NCBI GenBank assembly: GCA_964036195.1
Contig: OZ038452.1
Coordinates: 18,408,704 to 18,472,703 of the forward strand
Direction of reading: 5' to 3'
Origin: Sphaerolaimus hirsutus
Taxonomy: Eukaryota > Nematoda > Chromadorea > Monhysterida > Sphaerolaimidae
Length of the DNA: 64,000 bases
The notes beneath the pieces were generated by a model. The model saw only the letters and a program-made list of their open reading frames with translations. It was not told the origin of the DNA and did not search any database. Of the stretch, positions 22,001 through 30,332 are shown one piece after another. Made by a program: the position numbers and the translations under genes. Each line of letters begins with the position of its first letter. Position 1 is the first letter of the stretch.

Positions 22001-22092
22001 TAAGGCAAATGCAAACAAACATTTTGGTCCTGGCACGGTCGCCGTTGATCTCGCTGCCCCCGTTGCGCGGGCTGCATAAATCTCTCGCCTGC
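13058..22092 (-). CDS. C2H2 zinc-finger protein with duplicated exon block
   Basis: Six minus-strand exons: 22092-22021, 21743-21548, 17902-17817, 16760-16617, 14680-14506 and 13188-13058 (ends TGA). Phases at every junction agree (0, 1, 0, 0, 1). The 22092 and 16760 exons are Gln/Arg-rich and homologous; both start A-G-E and both end Q-N. The 21743 and 14680 exons are homologous zinc-finger exons with RRYQCNKCP at the start. The first copy has two C2H2 fingers, C-x2-C-x12-H-x3-H, joined by HSGKKPHKC. The second copy has one intact finger and a second finger that lost a Cys. The 17902 exon adds WTCGCGKTF...LRKHCKRTGH, a C-x-C-x12-H-x5-H finger. The tail is ELPAGSPCGDNKC... and ends RAHG. The role is presumably DNA binding; the first exon is unknown and may lie upstream of 22092. 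Confidence 0.7.
13258..13890. repeat. MITE with AGTCATCCCC ends and nested GGCGCC hairpin
   Basis: Left end agtcatcccctggttagcgg, right end ccgataacccggggatgact. The arms iterate gttccccg/attgggtgg words. A GGCGCC-word element is nested at 13567-13715 with cttttccatcacta at its right end. It lies in the last intron of the C2H2 gene. Confidence 0.6.
13945..14370. repeat. Decayed CCGTATT-family MITE
   Basis: The left arm has cctcgaattaaccccc and ctcgaaatacccccatctgg; the core has the family motif tacatgatgtatt. The right arm has gaaataataaaccc and ctcgaaataccccc. Terminal sequences are lost. Confidence 0.5.
15027..15615. mobile_element. TTCCGTTTTCC-word element, TAGGGTGTCAAA ends
   Basis: Left end tagggtgtcaaatttcc, right end tttttgacagccta. 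The body is almost entirely ttccattttccg words. It is the inverse of the element at 62639-63287. The flanks ctcataac and ctcatata are a damaged 8-bp duplication. Confidence 0.65.
15901..16534. mobile_element. MITE with GAGGCCTCTACTTC ends, AATT duplication
   Basis: Inverted ends contain ctacttctaaaagtcgacaa and its complement, flanked by AATT on both sides (15897-15900, 16535-16538). The word gacttgtcgacttt recurs about every 60 bp inside. A much larger interrupted copy is at 39171-41545. Confidence 0.75.
16802..17100. repeat. CAGGGGTCT-family element, 3' part degraded
   Basis: Begins caggggtcttcaaggggg, then has ctatctatctatacc words and a tail with tcgctcaaaatcgttaattt. It matches 29076-29582, whose ends and 8-bp duplication are clean. 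I see no right end here. Confidence 0.5.
17415..17610. repeat. Long hairpin of GTGCATTTTTACCC words
   Basis: The two arms of about 90 bp (left to about 17513, right from about 17516) are nearly perfect complements. Each arm iterates ccggtgtgcat, ccgctgtgcat and similar words. Both strands therefore translate to nearly the same frame (HFYPLCMVT...), which is an artefact of the symmetry. Confidence 0.8.
18120..18490. repeat. Element with GTAAACCCGGTGCACAT ends
   Basis: cgtaaacccggtgcacatct at the left and its complement atgtgcaccgggtttagatg at the right. Inside is a partial copy of the CAGGGACGTATCC family (gctagggacatatccag...). Confidence 0.55.
18734..19431. mobile_element. Non-autonomous hAT, TAGGGTTGG ends
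   Basis: Starts TAGGGTTGGCCGATG, ends CCAACCCTA, with the 8-bp duplication ATGTAGAC at 18726-18733 and 19432-19439. The arms iterate tttttttaaaaaacg. The core (ttgacattggtggttgtttt, aacatcac-gagtattgcca) is shared with 24590-25258, 26164-27082 and 32618-33184. Confidence 0.85.
19518..20552. mobile_element. Non-autonomous hAT, CAGGGACGTAT ends
   Basis: CAGGGACGTAT at the left, GGATACGGCCCTG at the right. The 8-bp duplication GCGGGCGG lies at 19510-19517 and 20553-20560. It is the same family as 42465-42900 but carries about 600 bp of extra AT-rich DNA (about 19700-20290). That extra DNA holds an 88-codon open frame I do not trust. Confidence 0.8.
20640..21500. repeat. Intronic palindromes, including CATTACGGCCGGG words
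   Basis: At 20655-20810 an inverted pair has aaacgctgaaatcaaaat and attttgatgtcagcgttt. At 21310-21460 the word cattac-gccgggttta is repeated on both strands. The stretch lies just upstream of the 21743-21548 zinc-finger exon in transcript terms, inside its downstream intron. Confidence 0.5.
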
Positions 22093-22330
22093 CTGAAATT
22101 TACCCATTTGTGTGAATGAGAATGTGTGTGAATGCACTATTGATTAAAAATCGATTGTTTAAGATGCTTTGGGTGTAGGATGCCAAAATTCAAATAGTGT
22201 TTATAAAAGTTTCAGTGTAAATGGGGCTGCACACGCTAGTTGAAATTGATCTTAGAGTCAACTCAGCGTCAACTAGTGTTTAGTTAACGCAATCAACGTC
22301 TTAATTGACATTTAAGTTACCTGCATACCA

Positions 22331-22500
22331 GGGGTCTCCTATGGGGGGCTGGGGGTGAAGCAGCCCGCCAAATCCGCCAGCTACCTATCTATCCCGGAAG
22401 CCGCTCAACTATCTATCTATCCCGAGACAAAATTTTTGGCTACCACTCTTGAGCCCCCCCCCAAGTCCGTTTTAACGTGTTTTTAGGGATTTTTCCCCAA
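22331..22500. repeat. CAGGGGTCTCC-family fragment
   Basis: ccaggggtctcctatgg followed by ctatctatctatcccgag words, as in 29076-29582; truncated on the right. Confidence 0.5.
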
Positions 22501-22526
22501 TTCCGCCTTCTATGCAGTGAAAAAGC

Positions 22527-22735
22527 CTACCACATTTCCTCGAAATACCCCCCCCCCCCTCGAGACAACTATGAAACAATCACCCCCCTCGAAACACCCC
22601 CCCCCCAGATTGAGTGTAAAGAGAACGTACATGACAAATACTGCAGTTTGTGTTCTGCGTAGTGTAGAACATACGTTAAAACAATGTCGCAATCATGTTA
22701 GAACAGTGTTTATACCATCTACGTTCTAATATTAG
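22527..22735. repeat. CCGTATT-family MITE half
   Basis: cctcgaaatacccccc and cctcgaaacaccccccccc, then the family core gagtgtaaagagaacgtaca with a gttaaaaca motif; no right arm. From 22736 to 23090 I see nothing I can name. Confidence 0.5.
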
Positions 22736-23091
22736 TCTACAGGGTTCTATACAACTACAACTCATTTTTGAGTCGTTTTTTTCCAACTTTTGAGACTTTT
22801 TATAGAACAAGGATATGAACGAACAAAAATTCTAGAGACTTGTCTGAAATTTATAGTTAATTATTGTAGTATTTGATTGAATTACTACAATATTGGGAAC
22901 CTTTTGGCTGCACTTGGCAGCCCTTCAACAGATGACCAGCTCAGGCAGATACAAACTGAATTGTGGCGGTAAATGACCCGACAAAAGTAACCCAAATACC
23001 GGTCATTTTACGGATCAGTACGAGTGATTCTTTTGGATACTTTCCAAATATCGAAAATTTGAATATTTAATATTGATTGCTAGATTCTACT

Positions 23092-23234
23092 TTCCGTCCG
23101 GCTTGGCACGCTGACCGCTTATATTTGGCAATATTGGCAATACATGCGTGCAATTTGGTCAGCAGACGCGACTCTTTATAAAAAACTTCCCGCGTGCAAC
23201 CCAAGCCAAGCCATAGGCCGGACGGAAAATAGTC
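23092..23234. repeat. TTCCGTCCGG-ended short element
   Basis: ctttccgtccggcttggcac and its complement gccggacggaaaatag face each other 143 bp apart. The same termini bound the larger element at 39255-40976. Confidence 0.55.
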
Positions 23235-23235
23235 G

Positions 23236-24064
23236 CACGGCACACTCAAATTTTCAGTTGCGGTTCGAACACTTTTTCAAGGGCGGAATTAAAATCAGGG
23301 GTGAAATTCAAAAACGTCCGAACCGCCCTCGATTTCAATTCCGCACATGAAACGTTCGAACACTTTGATGATGGCGGAATTGCCTCGAATTGTGCAGGGG
23401 CGGAATTAATTCGGAAAGGGCGGAAAGTGCAAAGCGTTTGAACAACGTCCGCACTCTTTTTACTCATGGCGGAATTGCCTCGAATTGTGCATGGGCCGAA
23501 TTAATTCGGAAAGGGCGGAAAGCGCAAAGCGTTTGAACAACGTCCGCACTCTTTTGAGTGTGCAGTGCGCCATCTAGGCAAGAAAACATACGGACACTTT
23601 CTACCAGGTTGGAATTCAGTTTCTGTTAACAAATATGCCACACGGTGAACTTTAATATCATTAAAACAAGTGGATATTACAAATTTTTTCTCTATTCATT
23701 TTTGAAGACAAAGCCTGAATCTACCTGTATAAAAATTTTTACAAATATGTTTGGCAAGATAAATAAGATGTGTTTCTCATAACAACCTTCTCTAAGTGGC
23801 ATATCTCTTAAGTCAAGGGTGGAATTGAAAGTGTCCGTATGTTTTTGAAACATTAGGCGTGCACATGTTACAACAAGCGAATGCCCAAAAAGTGTTCGAA
23901 CTTGGGTGGATCCGTCAGAATTTGGTCCGGACTTTATTCGAATTCTGCCCCTGACACTGTTTTTGGCTGAACTCAAACCATTCGAACCGCCCTTGGAGTT
24001 CCGCCTTGGCGGAACATAAAAACGTTCGAACCGCCCTTGAAAATTTTGAGTGTGCAGTGTGCCA
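23236..24064. repeat. GGCACACTCAAATTTTCA element
   Basis: ggcacactcaaattttcag at the left, gaaaattttgagtgtgcagt at the right. The arms are full of gttcgaac and ttccgc/gcggaa words. Copies lie at 27113-27914 and 41897-43108, with a fragment at 25600-25815. Confidence 0.7.
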
Positions 24065-24225
24065 TACAGTCAATCTATTGATTATTGATTAATCAATTTT
24101 CAGCCTTTTGAGTGTTCGTGTTCTCCACTTTCTGCAAATAAAAATATTTTTGCCTTTTAAATATTTACACCTACTTTTTGGACACAGATTTTTACATTGT
24201 GTTCGATGCCTAGTTCAGCTACAGC

Positions 24226-24418
24226 ATGTCGGGCGCCAACTCGAACAGCACGGGCAACAAGCACAGCAAGCACAAAACGGACGCGGGCACGCAACGCTCT
24301 GCCAAGAAAGCCAAAACGGAGACACGAGTCAACTGTGAATTCGTTGATTACTGTATCATGAAAATGTCAACTAACAAATGCACACCTGCATCCACTGAGT
24401 ACACTTTTTTCACTAGTT
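24226..24418 (+). CDS. Short Lys/Ser-rich exon opening with ATG
   Basis: ATG at 24226 opens MSGANSNSTGNKHSKHKT, followed by a basic stretch ending AKKAKTETR near 24327. Its GC-rich codons (tcgggcgccaac) differ from the flanks, and the basic run KKAK would suit a nuclear protein. After about 24328 the frame enters gtcaac-rich DNA of the interrupted foldback and stops at 24416-24418. A weak gtcaac donor sits right at that boundary. I found no further plus-strand exon. It may be a first exon of a gene I cannot trace, or a gene cut off by the element. Confidence 0.35.
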
Positions 24419-24589
24419 GACATTTTCACCATAAAAAATGTTCTTCAGAGACAGCAAAAATGTCAACTGAAGTTGATCTATGCCTGATAAAATGTCACAA
24501 CTGACAAAAGTAATCTTTGAGAAATGTCAACTTAATACAAAATGAACACTTTTTAGCTCACACGAGTGCTTTAGATGACTCTACCAGTT

Positions 24590-25258
24590 TAGGGTTGGCC
24601 GATGTTTTTTTTTAAACGTTTTTTTTTATTTAAAAAACGTTTTTTTTTATTAAAAAAACATGACGTCCGAAATGTTTTTTTTTTTAAAAAAAACATCGGC
24701 GGAAATTTTTAGTACTAAGCACTTGGTATTTTGCAAAATTTTTGCGCGCAAGCGCGCAATTTCACACACAAATTGACATTGGTGGTTGTTTTCATTGGTT
24801 TTGTTGCATTTTTAGTATCAAAACATCCATTTCTATGTGCTACCATGGGTGAATAAGCCGACATATGTTGCTGTAATATATAATATTGAGGTAATGTGCT
24901 TCCATGTACCTCCACAGTGTGTAACTTCATTCCCAAAGTAACAACCTCCTTTTATAACCTTGTTTGATCACCATTCCGTGCCAAACTTTACCTGAAGTCA
25001 CAAACATTCGACTATAAGGCGATATACGAACGATATGTTGATGAAAAATGGATATTTTTGACACAAATCACCACTTATAATGCTATCCCATGGCTCCACA
25101 GCCATTATATGGTCATATTTAACATCACATAGTATTGCCAGTGTCTGATATACCTATATATGTTGACACTAGGTCATATCTGGGAGCTTTTAAAAAAAAA
25201 CGTTTTTTTTAAAAAACAACAACATCAAGTTAAAAAAAACGTTTTTTTTCCAACCCTA
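24590..25258. mobile_element. Non-autonomous hAT, TAGGGTTGG family
   Basis: TAGGGTTGGCCGATG to CCAACCCTA, with the 8-bp duplication TACCAGTT at 24582-24589 and 25259-25266. It is about as long as, and highly similar to, 18734-19431. Confidence 0.85.
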
Positions 25259-25408
25259 TACCAGTTACACAAAAATCTGTACTGATCACAATTTTCAGTT
25301 GACACAAAAAAGTTGAGCACATTTTCATCTAAAATGTTCCAGGGTCAACTCACAAAATTCTCAGTTGACTCTGACTTGACACAATCTATACACAAAAACC
25401 GATGTCAA

Positions 25409-28400
25409 CTAGCGTGTGCAGCCCCAATACCGTGAGACGATAAGTTGAATGTAAGATACAAAATGACCAGCCTTTTTTTCGTTCTCATCCGCCGGTGTTG
25501 TTTGCGTTTGCGACGACGAACAATCTACCAGCATCTGTGCTGCAGCTTGTTCAGACGTGTCCCAATAATTAAGCGAGGTGTCTGTAAATATTGAGCAATT
25601 GATGGTTCGAAAGTCAAAGATTTTTTTGGAAGATGGAATTCGAAGTCGGAATAAAAAGAGGGGTGGAATAAAAATCGTCCGAACCGACCCAAATTTCAGT
25701 AATTTTTCAGTTTTGTCGTAAATGAAATCGTCCGAACCTACTTTAGCTTTCCGCCCGGGCGCAAATAAAAAATATTCGAACAGCCCTTGCCAATTTTGAG
25801 TGTGTGGTGCGCCATTATCCCACACATGCAAGAATGTATCCAGATGGCGGCCAACCCCGGCACTGACTCGCACCTTTTTGTGCTGAGATGTGGGACATGT
25901 ATCGAATTGTAATATTTTGTATAGGTGCACCCATTCGAGCTTCATTTGCTATCCACACCCTCCCCGAAGTGAATAAATCAAGGATACATCCTAGCACACA
26001 AAAGTAAAAGCAGCTGAATCGTCCTACCAGATTCATTTTGCTCTATGTCGACTGGCTGCGTCTGCGTCGAGATGGTGCAGCGCTCGTTCTGTGAGTGCGA
26101 TCAGGGAATAATTCAGCCAGTTGTCAAGTGCGATATGTGACAAGTAATGAGCAAAGTTACAAGTAGGGTTGAAAAAAAAAACGTTTTTTTTTAACTTGAT
26201 GTTTTTAAAAAAAAACAACGTTTAAAAAAAACAACGTTTTTTTTAAAAGCTCCCAGATATGACCTTGTGTCAACATATATATATAGGTATATCAGACAGT
26301 GGCAATACTCTGTGATGTCAAATATGACCATATAATGGCTGTGGAGCCATGGGATCGCATTATAAGTGGTGATTTGTGTCAAAAATATCCATTTTTTGTC
26401 GACATGTTCGTATATCACCTTAGAGTCGAATGTTCGTGACTTCCAAGTGAAGTTTGGCACGGAATAGTGATCAAACAAGGTTATAAAAGGAGGTTGTTAC
26501 TTTGGAAGTGAAGTTACACACTGTGGAGGTACATCGGAAGCACATTAGCTCAATATTATATACTACAGCAACATATGATGGTTTATTCACCCATAGTAGC
26601 ACATAGAAATGGATGCTTTGATACTAAAAATGCCACAAAACCAATGAAAACAACTACCAATGTTAATTTGTGTGTGAAATTGCGCGCTTGCGCGCAAAAA
26701 TTTTGCAAAATACCTAGTGCTTAGCGGCGCATGCCTATTCCGCACATCGGCCTATTCCGCATTTTGGCTCATCCCGCACATTTAGCTGCCCATTCCGCAT
26801 TTCGGCCTATCCCGCACACAAACCCATCACGCACACTGCCTATCTCGCACATTACACTGGCAAGATGCGGAATAGGCCAAAATGCGGAATGGGCAGCTAA
26901 ATGTGCGGGATGAGCCAAAATGCGGAATAGGCCGATGTGCGGAATAGTGCACCGTCGTGCTTAGCACTAAAAATTTAAATTTAAACTTAAAATTAAAAAA
27001 AAACATTTCGGACGTCATGTTTTAAAAAAAACAACGTTTTCAAAATAAAAAAACGTTTAAAAAAACACATCGATCAACCCTAGTTACAAGTGATGAGTCA
27101 AAGTTGCACCGCACACTCAAATTTTCAGGTGCGGTTCGAACACTTTTTCAAGGGTGGAATTCAAAAGGGTGGAATTCAAAACGGGGGCGGAATCCAAAAA
27201 CGTCCGAACCGCCCTCGATTTCAATTCCGCACACGAAATGTTCGAACACTTAGCATGATGGCGGAATTGGCTGGATTTGTGCAGGGGTGGAATTATTTCT
27301 GCAGGTCGGAAAGCGCAAAGCGCTTGAACAACGTCCGCACTCTTTTTAAGCACCTATTGGTGATATCGTCTGCACTCTTCGCAAAGCGTTTGAACAATGT
27401 CCGCACTCTTTTGAGTGTGCATTGCACCATCTAGGCAAGAAAACATATGGACACTTTCTACCAGGGTGGAATTCAGTTTCTGTTTACACAAATATGCCAC
27501 ACAGTGAACTTTTATATCATTAAAACAAGTGGATATAACAAATTTTTTCTCTATTCATTTTTGAAGACAAGCCTGAATCTACCTGTATAAAAATTTGTAC
27601 AAATATGTTTGGCAAGATAAATAAGATGTGTTTCTCATAACAACCTTCTCAAAGTGGCATATCTCTTAACTCAAGGGCGGAATTGAAAGTGTCCGTATGT
27701 TTTTGAAACATTAGGCGTGCACATGTTATGACAAGCAAATGCCCAAAAAGTGTTCAAACTTGGGTGGATCCATATAAATTTGGTCCGGACTTTGTTCGAA
27801 TTCCGCCCCTCACACCGTTTTTGGTTGAACTCAAACCGTTCGAACCGCATTGGAGTTCCGCCTTGGCGGAACTGAAAAACGTTCGAACCACCCTTGAAAA
27901 TTTTGAGTGTGCGGTGCTCCAAATGTTAATCAAGCTTTACGAAATTAACTTATCACGCTGTAAATACAACTCATCTCAATTTTGTTAAATTAAGCCTTCC
28001 TTTCATTGAACTTGTAAAAAGATAACAGTGTAGATTTTTCATACCGCTGGTCAAAAAACTGATCAATAGACAACCCTATGAATAAATTTTACATAACCTT
28101 TTTTTGCAGCACTTCTGCCAAATGTTTCACTTTTTCCTCGGCTGCGGCAGTTTGCTCTCGCATCTCAGAGTGTCGTTTCGCCAAATCATCACCACGTGCC
28201 TTCTCTTTACTCAAATCGGCGCCAAGCGATAGATTCTGGGACAAACGCACGGTGAAGTGAAAATACGCTTTTCAGTGCAATCGGGTTCGGACGATATTAC
28301 CTTAAATCGATATGACGATATATATTCAATGTTCTTCTGAAACGCGATAATCGATATCGATATTCAATAAGGAAAATGGTCAGTATCAGATATTCGATAT

Positions 28401-30186
28401 GAAAAGTCGATACTTGATATTTTTTTCAAAATTTTCGATATCGATAGTCGAAGTTCAGATGCGATGGATCAGCTTTTACATGCTAAATTTTGGAAATAAA
28501 AGTTACCAAACGAAATAGATCTCATCTGAAAATTTTTTTTCACATCATGTATACTACCGTTTATCCCCCAATAAGCCCCCCTCGATAAACGTACTCCCCG
28601 TATACCCAAATTCTCCAACCACCCACCGTTTCTTTCAGAGATGCCAACTCTCCATTGAGAGCCGCCACAACCCTCTGCAACTGGCCATGCTCTTCATTTA
28701 ATTTCGAATATTTTTGGTCGGCCACCTTGAGTTCATTCTCCAATCGGCATTTGGAATCCATCACTTCGCGCAGCTGAGCATCCTTGTCGATGCAATTATT
28801 CTGAAATTTGCAATCGCTCAGTGATTCTGTCTTGTGCGTACAAACACATGCTTGTGCAAACCTTTACACATTATACCTAGTGCGTACTGCGTAGGTATCA
28901 ATATGCTTCAATGAAGTTAGATTGATGGCGGTGACTTTTTTTGTTGAAAAATTCGTGTGCCAATCATAATAGGGTTCAAACAGGATCTCGATCCCCATTC
29001 CAAAGCCCCAATGCCGATCGCGATCCCAAAAATTTCAAATGCGATCCCGATAAAAAATTTCCGAGATCCCGACCTCAGGGGTCTCCTAGGGGAGGGGGGG
29101 GGCTGCCCCCCCCCAAATTGGCCAGCTATCTATCCATCCCGGAGGCCGCTCAGCTATCTATCTATCCCGAGGCAAAATTTGTGGCTACTACCCCCTCAGA
29201 CCCCCCCCCCCAAATCGCTCAGCTATCTATCTATCTATCTGGAGCGATTTTTCGGAAATTTTGCCCTAATTTTCGCTCAAAATCGCTAATTTTTGCTCCC
29301 TTTTAATAGTTTGTCACCTTCAAAATCACCATTTTCGGCTATATACATGGTTATATAGCTATTTGTAGCCATTTTGAACCTGTTTTTAGCGACTTCTAAT
29401 CTATTTTTAGCGATTCTTCGCCCTTTTTGCATCCTATACCTTGAAAGAGCCTATATATTTTGCCCCCGCCAGCCCCCATCCAAGCCTCCCCCCCAGAATT
29501 TTTTTTCAGCTATCTATCCCTACGGAGGAGCGATTTGCTATCTATCCAGCCCCCGCGAAGGCCAAAATCGTGGAGACCCCTGCCCGACCTTGATCCCAGA
29601 ATTTCTTCTCCTATTTGCAAAATGATTTTTGCACTGAGAAATGTGAATGGAAACCTCCAGTGTGCATTTCATGCCACTTCTCTCGTTTAAAACTTTTTTT
29701 GAAAAATTCGAGAAAAACACCCAATACCAGGACTTTGCCCAAAATCACCGATCCCAATCCAAAAAATTTGTATTGCAAATCCGATCCCGATTCCCGAGAA
29801 CCCAATCCCGATCCAGATACTGAAAATTCAAAAACTGAACACGATCCCGAAAAGTCGATCCCGTTTGAACCCTAAAACACAATGGCATTAAAAGCCGAAA
29901 AAAAATTTTGCACAGCTCCTGCCCTCTAACTTACCAAACGTTCTGCTTGCTGCTGGTTTACTGCATCTTTCGAGTGCAAAGCAGTCTCCAACTTCTGAAT
30001 TTTATCTTGCAGCTGCCAAATAATAGATTCTTTAGACTCGCAATCCTTGCAGCGGCTGCTCGCCATCGGAAGGCCCTCAACAATTCCAATCCAGTCGTCC
30101 GAGCTGCGATCACAATTCGCCAGTTTCATTCCAATTGGATAAGTGCCAAATGAAACAAAATCGAGCCAAGGATTTGACATCGACAT
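25409..30186 (-). CDS. Coiled-coil protein of unknown function (gene Z)
   Basis: Five exons: 30186-29935, 28800-28627, 28235-28098, 26088-26028 and 25581-25409 (TAG). All acceptors are cag or ag with pyrimidines; donors are gtaagt, gtgggt, gttatg and gtagga. Phases 0, 0, 0, 1 agree throughout, giving about 265 residues. The start is ATG at 30186 with an in-frame TAA 12 bases upstream. The N-terminus has NPWLDFVSFG and SSDDWIGIVEGLP, loosely like the DWxGI motif of SKICH domains, but too short to assign. CKDCESK follows. From about residue 50 to 185 the sequence is a heptad-like coiled coil (IIWQLQDKIQKLE, LRE-MDSKCRLENELKVADQ, EEHGQLQRVVAALN, EEKVKHLAEVLQKK). The tail is Ser/Thr/Gln-rich with acidic patches. 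The final four codons come from a transposon terminus. The role is probably scaffolding or adaptor; I do not recognise the family. Confidence 0.7.
26164..27082. mobile_element. Non-autonomous hAT carrying a nested hairpin
   Basis: Inverse orientation of the TAGGGTTGG family. The 8-bp duplication GTTACAAG lies at 26156-26163 and 27083-27090. It sits in an intron of gene Z and is itself interrupted by the hairpin at 26725-26956. Confidence 0.85.
26725..26956. mobile_element. Near-perfect hairpin of ATTCCGCA words with 8-bp duplication
   Basis: A 232-bp insert flanked by GTGCTTAG at 26717-26724 and 26957-26964. The two roughly 100-bp arms are almost exact complements. Each iterates cctattccgca and similar words (tcccgcac, ttccgcatttcgg) every 14-22 bp. 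Confidence 0.85.
27113..27914. repeat. GCACACTCAAATTTTCA element
   Basis: gcacactcaaattttcaggt to ttgaaaattttgagtgtgcg, the same family as 23236-24064 and highly similar to it. It is in the same intron of gene Z. Confidence 0.7.
28270..28450. repeat. ATATCGATATCG-word stretch
   Basis: Iterates gatattcgatat and tcgatatcgat words in both orientations. Its vocabulary matches the larger element at 39978-40762. Confidence 0.55.
28970..29874. mobile_element. TAGGGTTCAAAC element with CGATCCC words, interrupted by hAT
   Basis: Left end agggttcaaacaggatc, right end gatcccgtttgaaccct. The arms iterate cgatcccgatcc. A CAGGGGTCT hAT (29076-29582) is inserted. The whole nest lies in the first intron of gene Z. 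Confidence 0.7.
29076..29582. mobile_element. Non-autonomous hAT, CAGGGGTCTCC ends
   Basis: CAGGGGTCTCC to GGAGACCCCTG, with the 8-bp duplication CCCGACCT at 29068-29075 and 29583-29590. It contains ctatctatctatc microsatellite stretches and long C runs. Relatives are at 16802, 22331, 46690 and about 59950. Confidence 0.85.
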
Positions 30187-30332
30187 TTGCACAATTTAGC
30201 ACAATTTCAAAAAATTGTTTCAATTTGGGGGATCAGTGGTAGTAGATAAAATTTAAAAATAGCTAGAGCGGGGTCCAGCATAGATACCGTATACCTATGT
30301 TACCTGTTAGCTGAGTGAGAAAAATTACTCCA

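Larger units (their letters stand above)
22223..25425. mobile_element. Possible interrupted foldback, GGGGCTGCACACGCTAG ends
   Basis: ggggctgcacacgctagttg at 22223 faces its complement caactagcgtgtgcagcccc ending 25425. The adjacent sequence is rich in gtcaac/gttgac words on both sides. The flanks share only AAT, so a 3-bp duplication is possible but unproven. Later elements fill most of the interior. The two ends could also be separate copies. Confidence 0.45.

Noticed and set aside
23067..23976. Short frames over the TTCCGC/GTTCGAAC repeats
   Set aside because: They belong to the GGCACACTCAAATTTTCA and TTCCGTCCGG elements and recur in other copies with disrupted frames.
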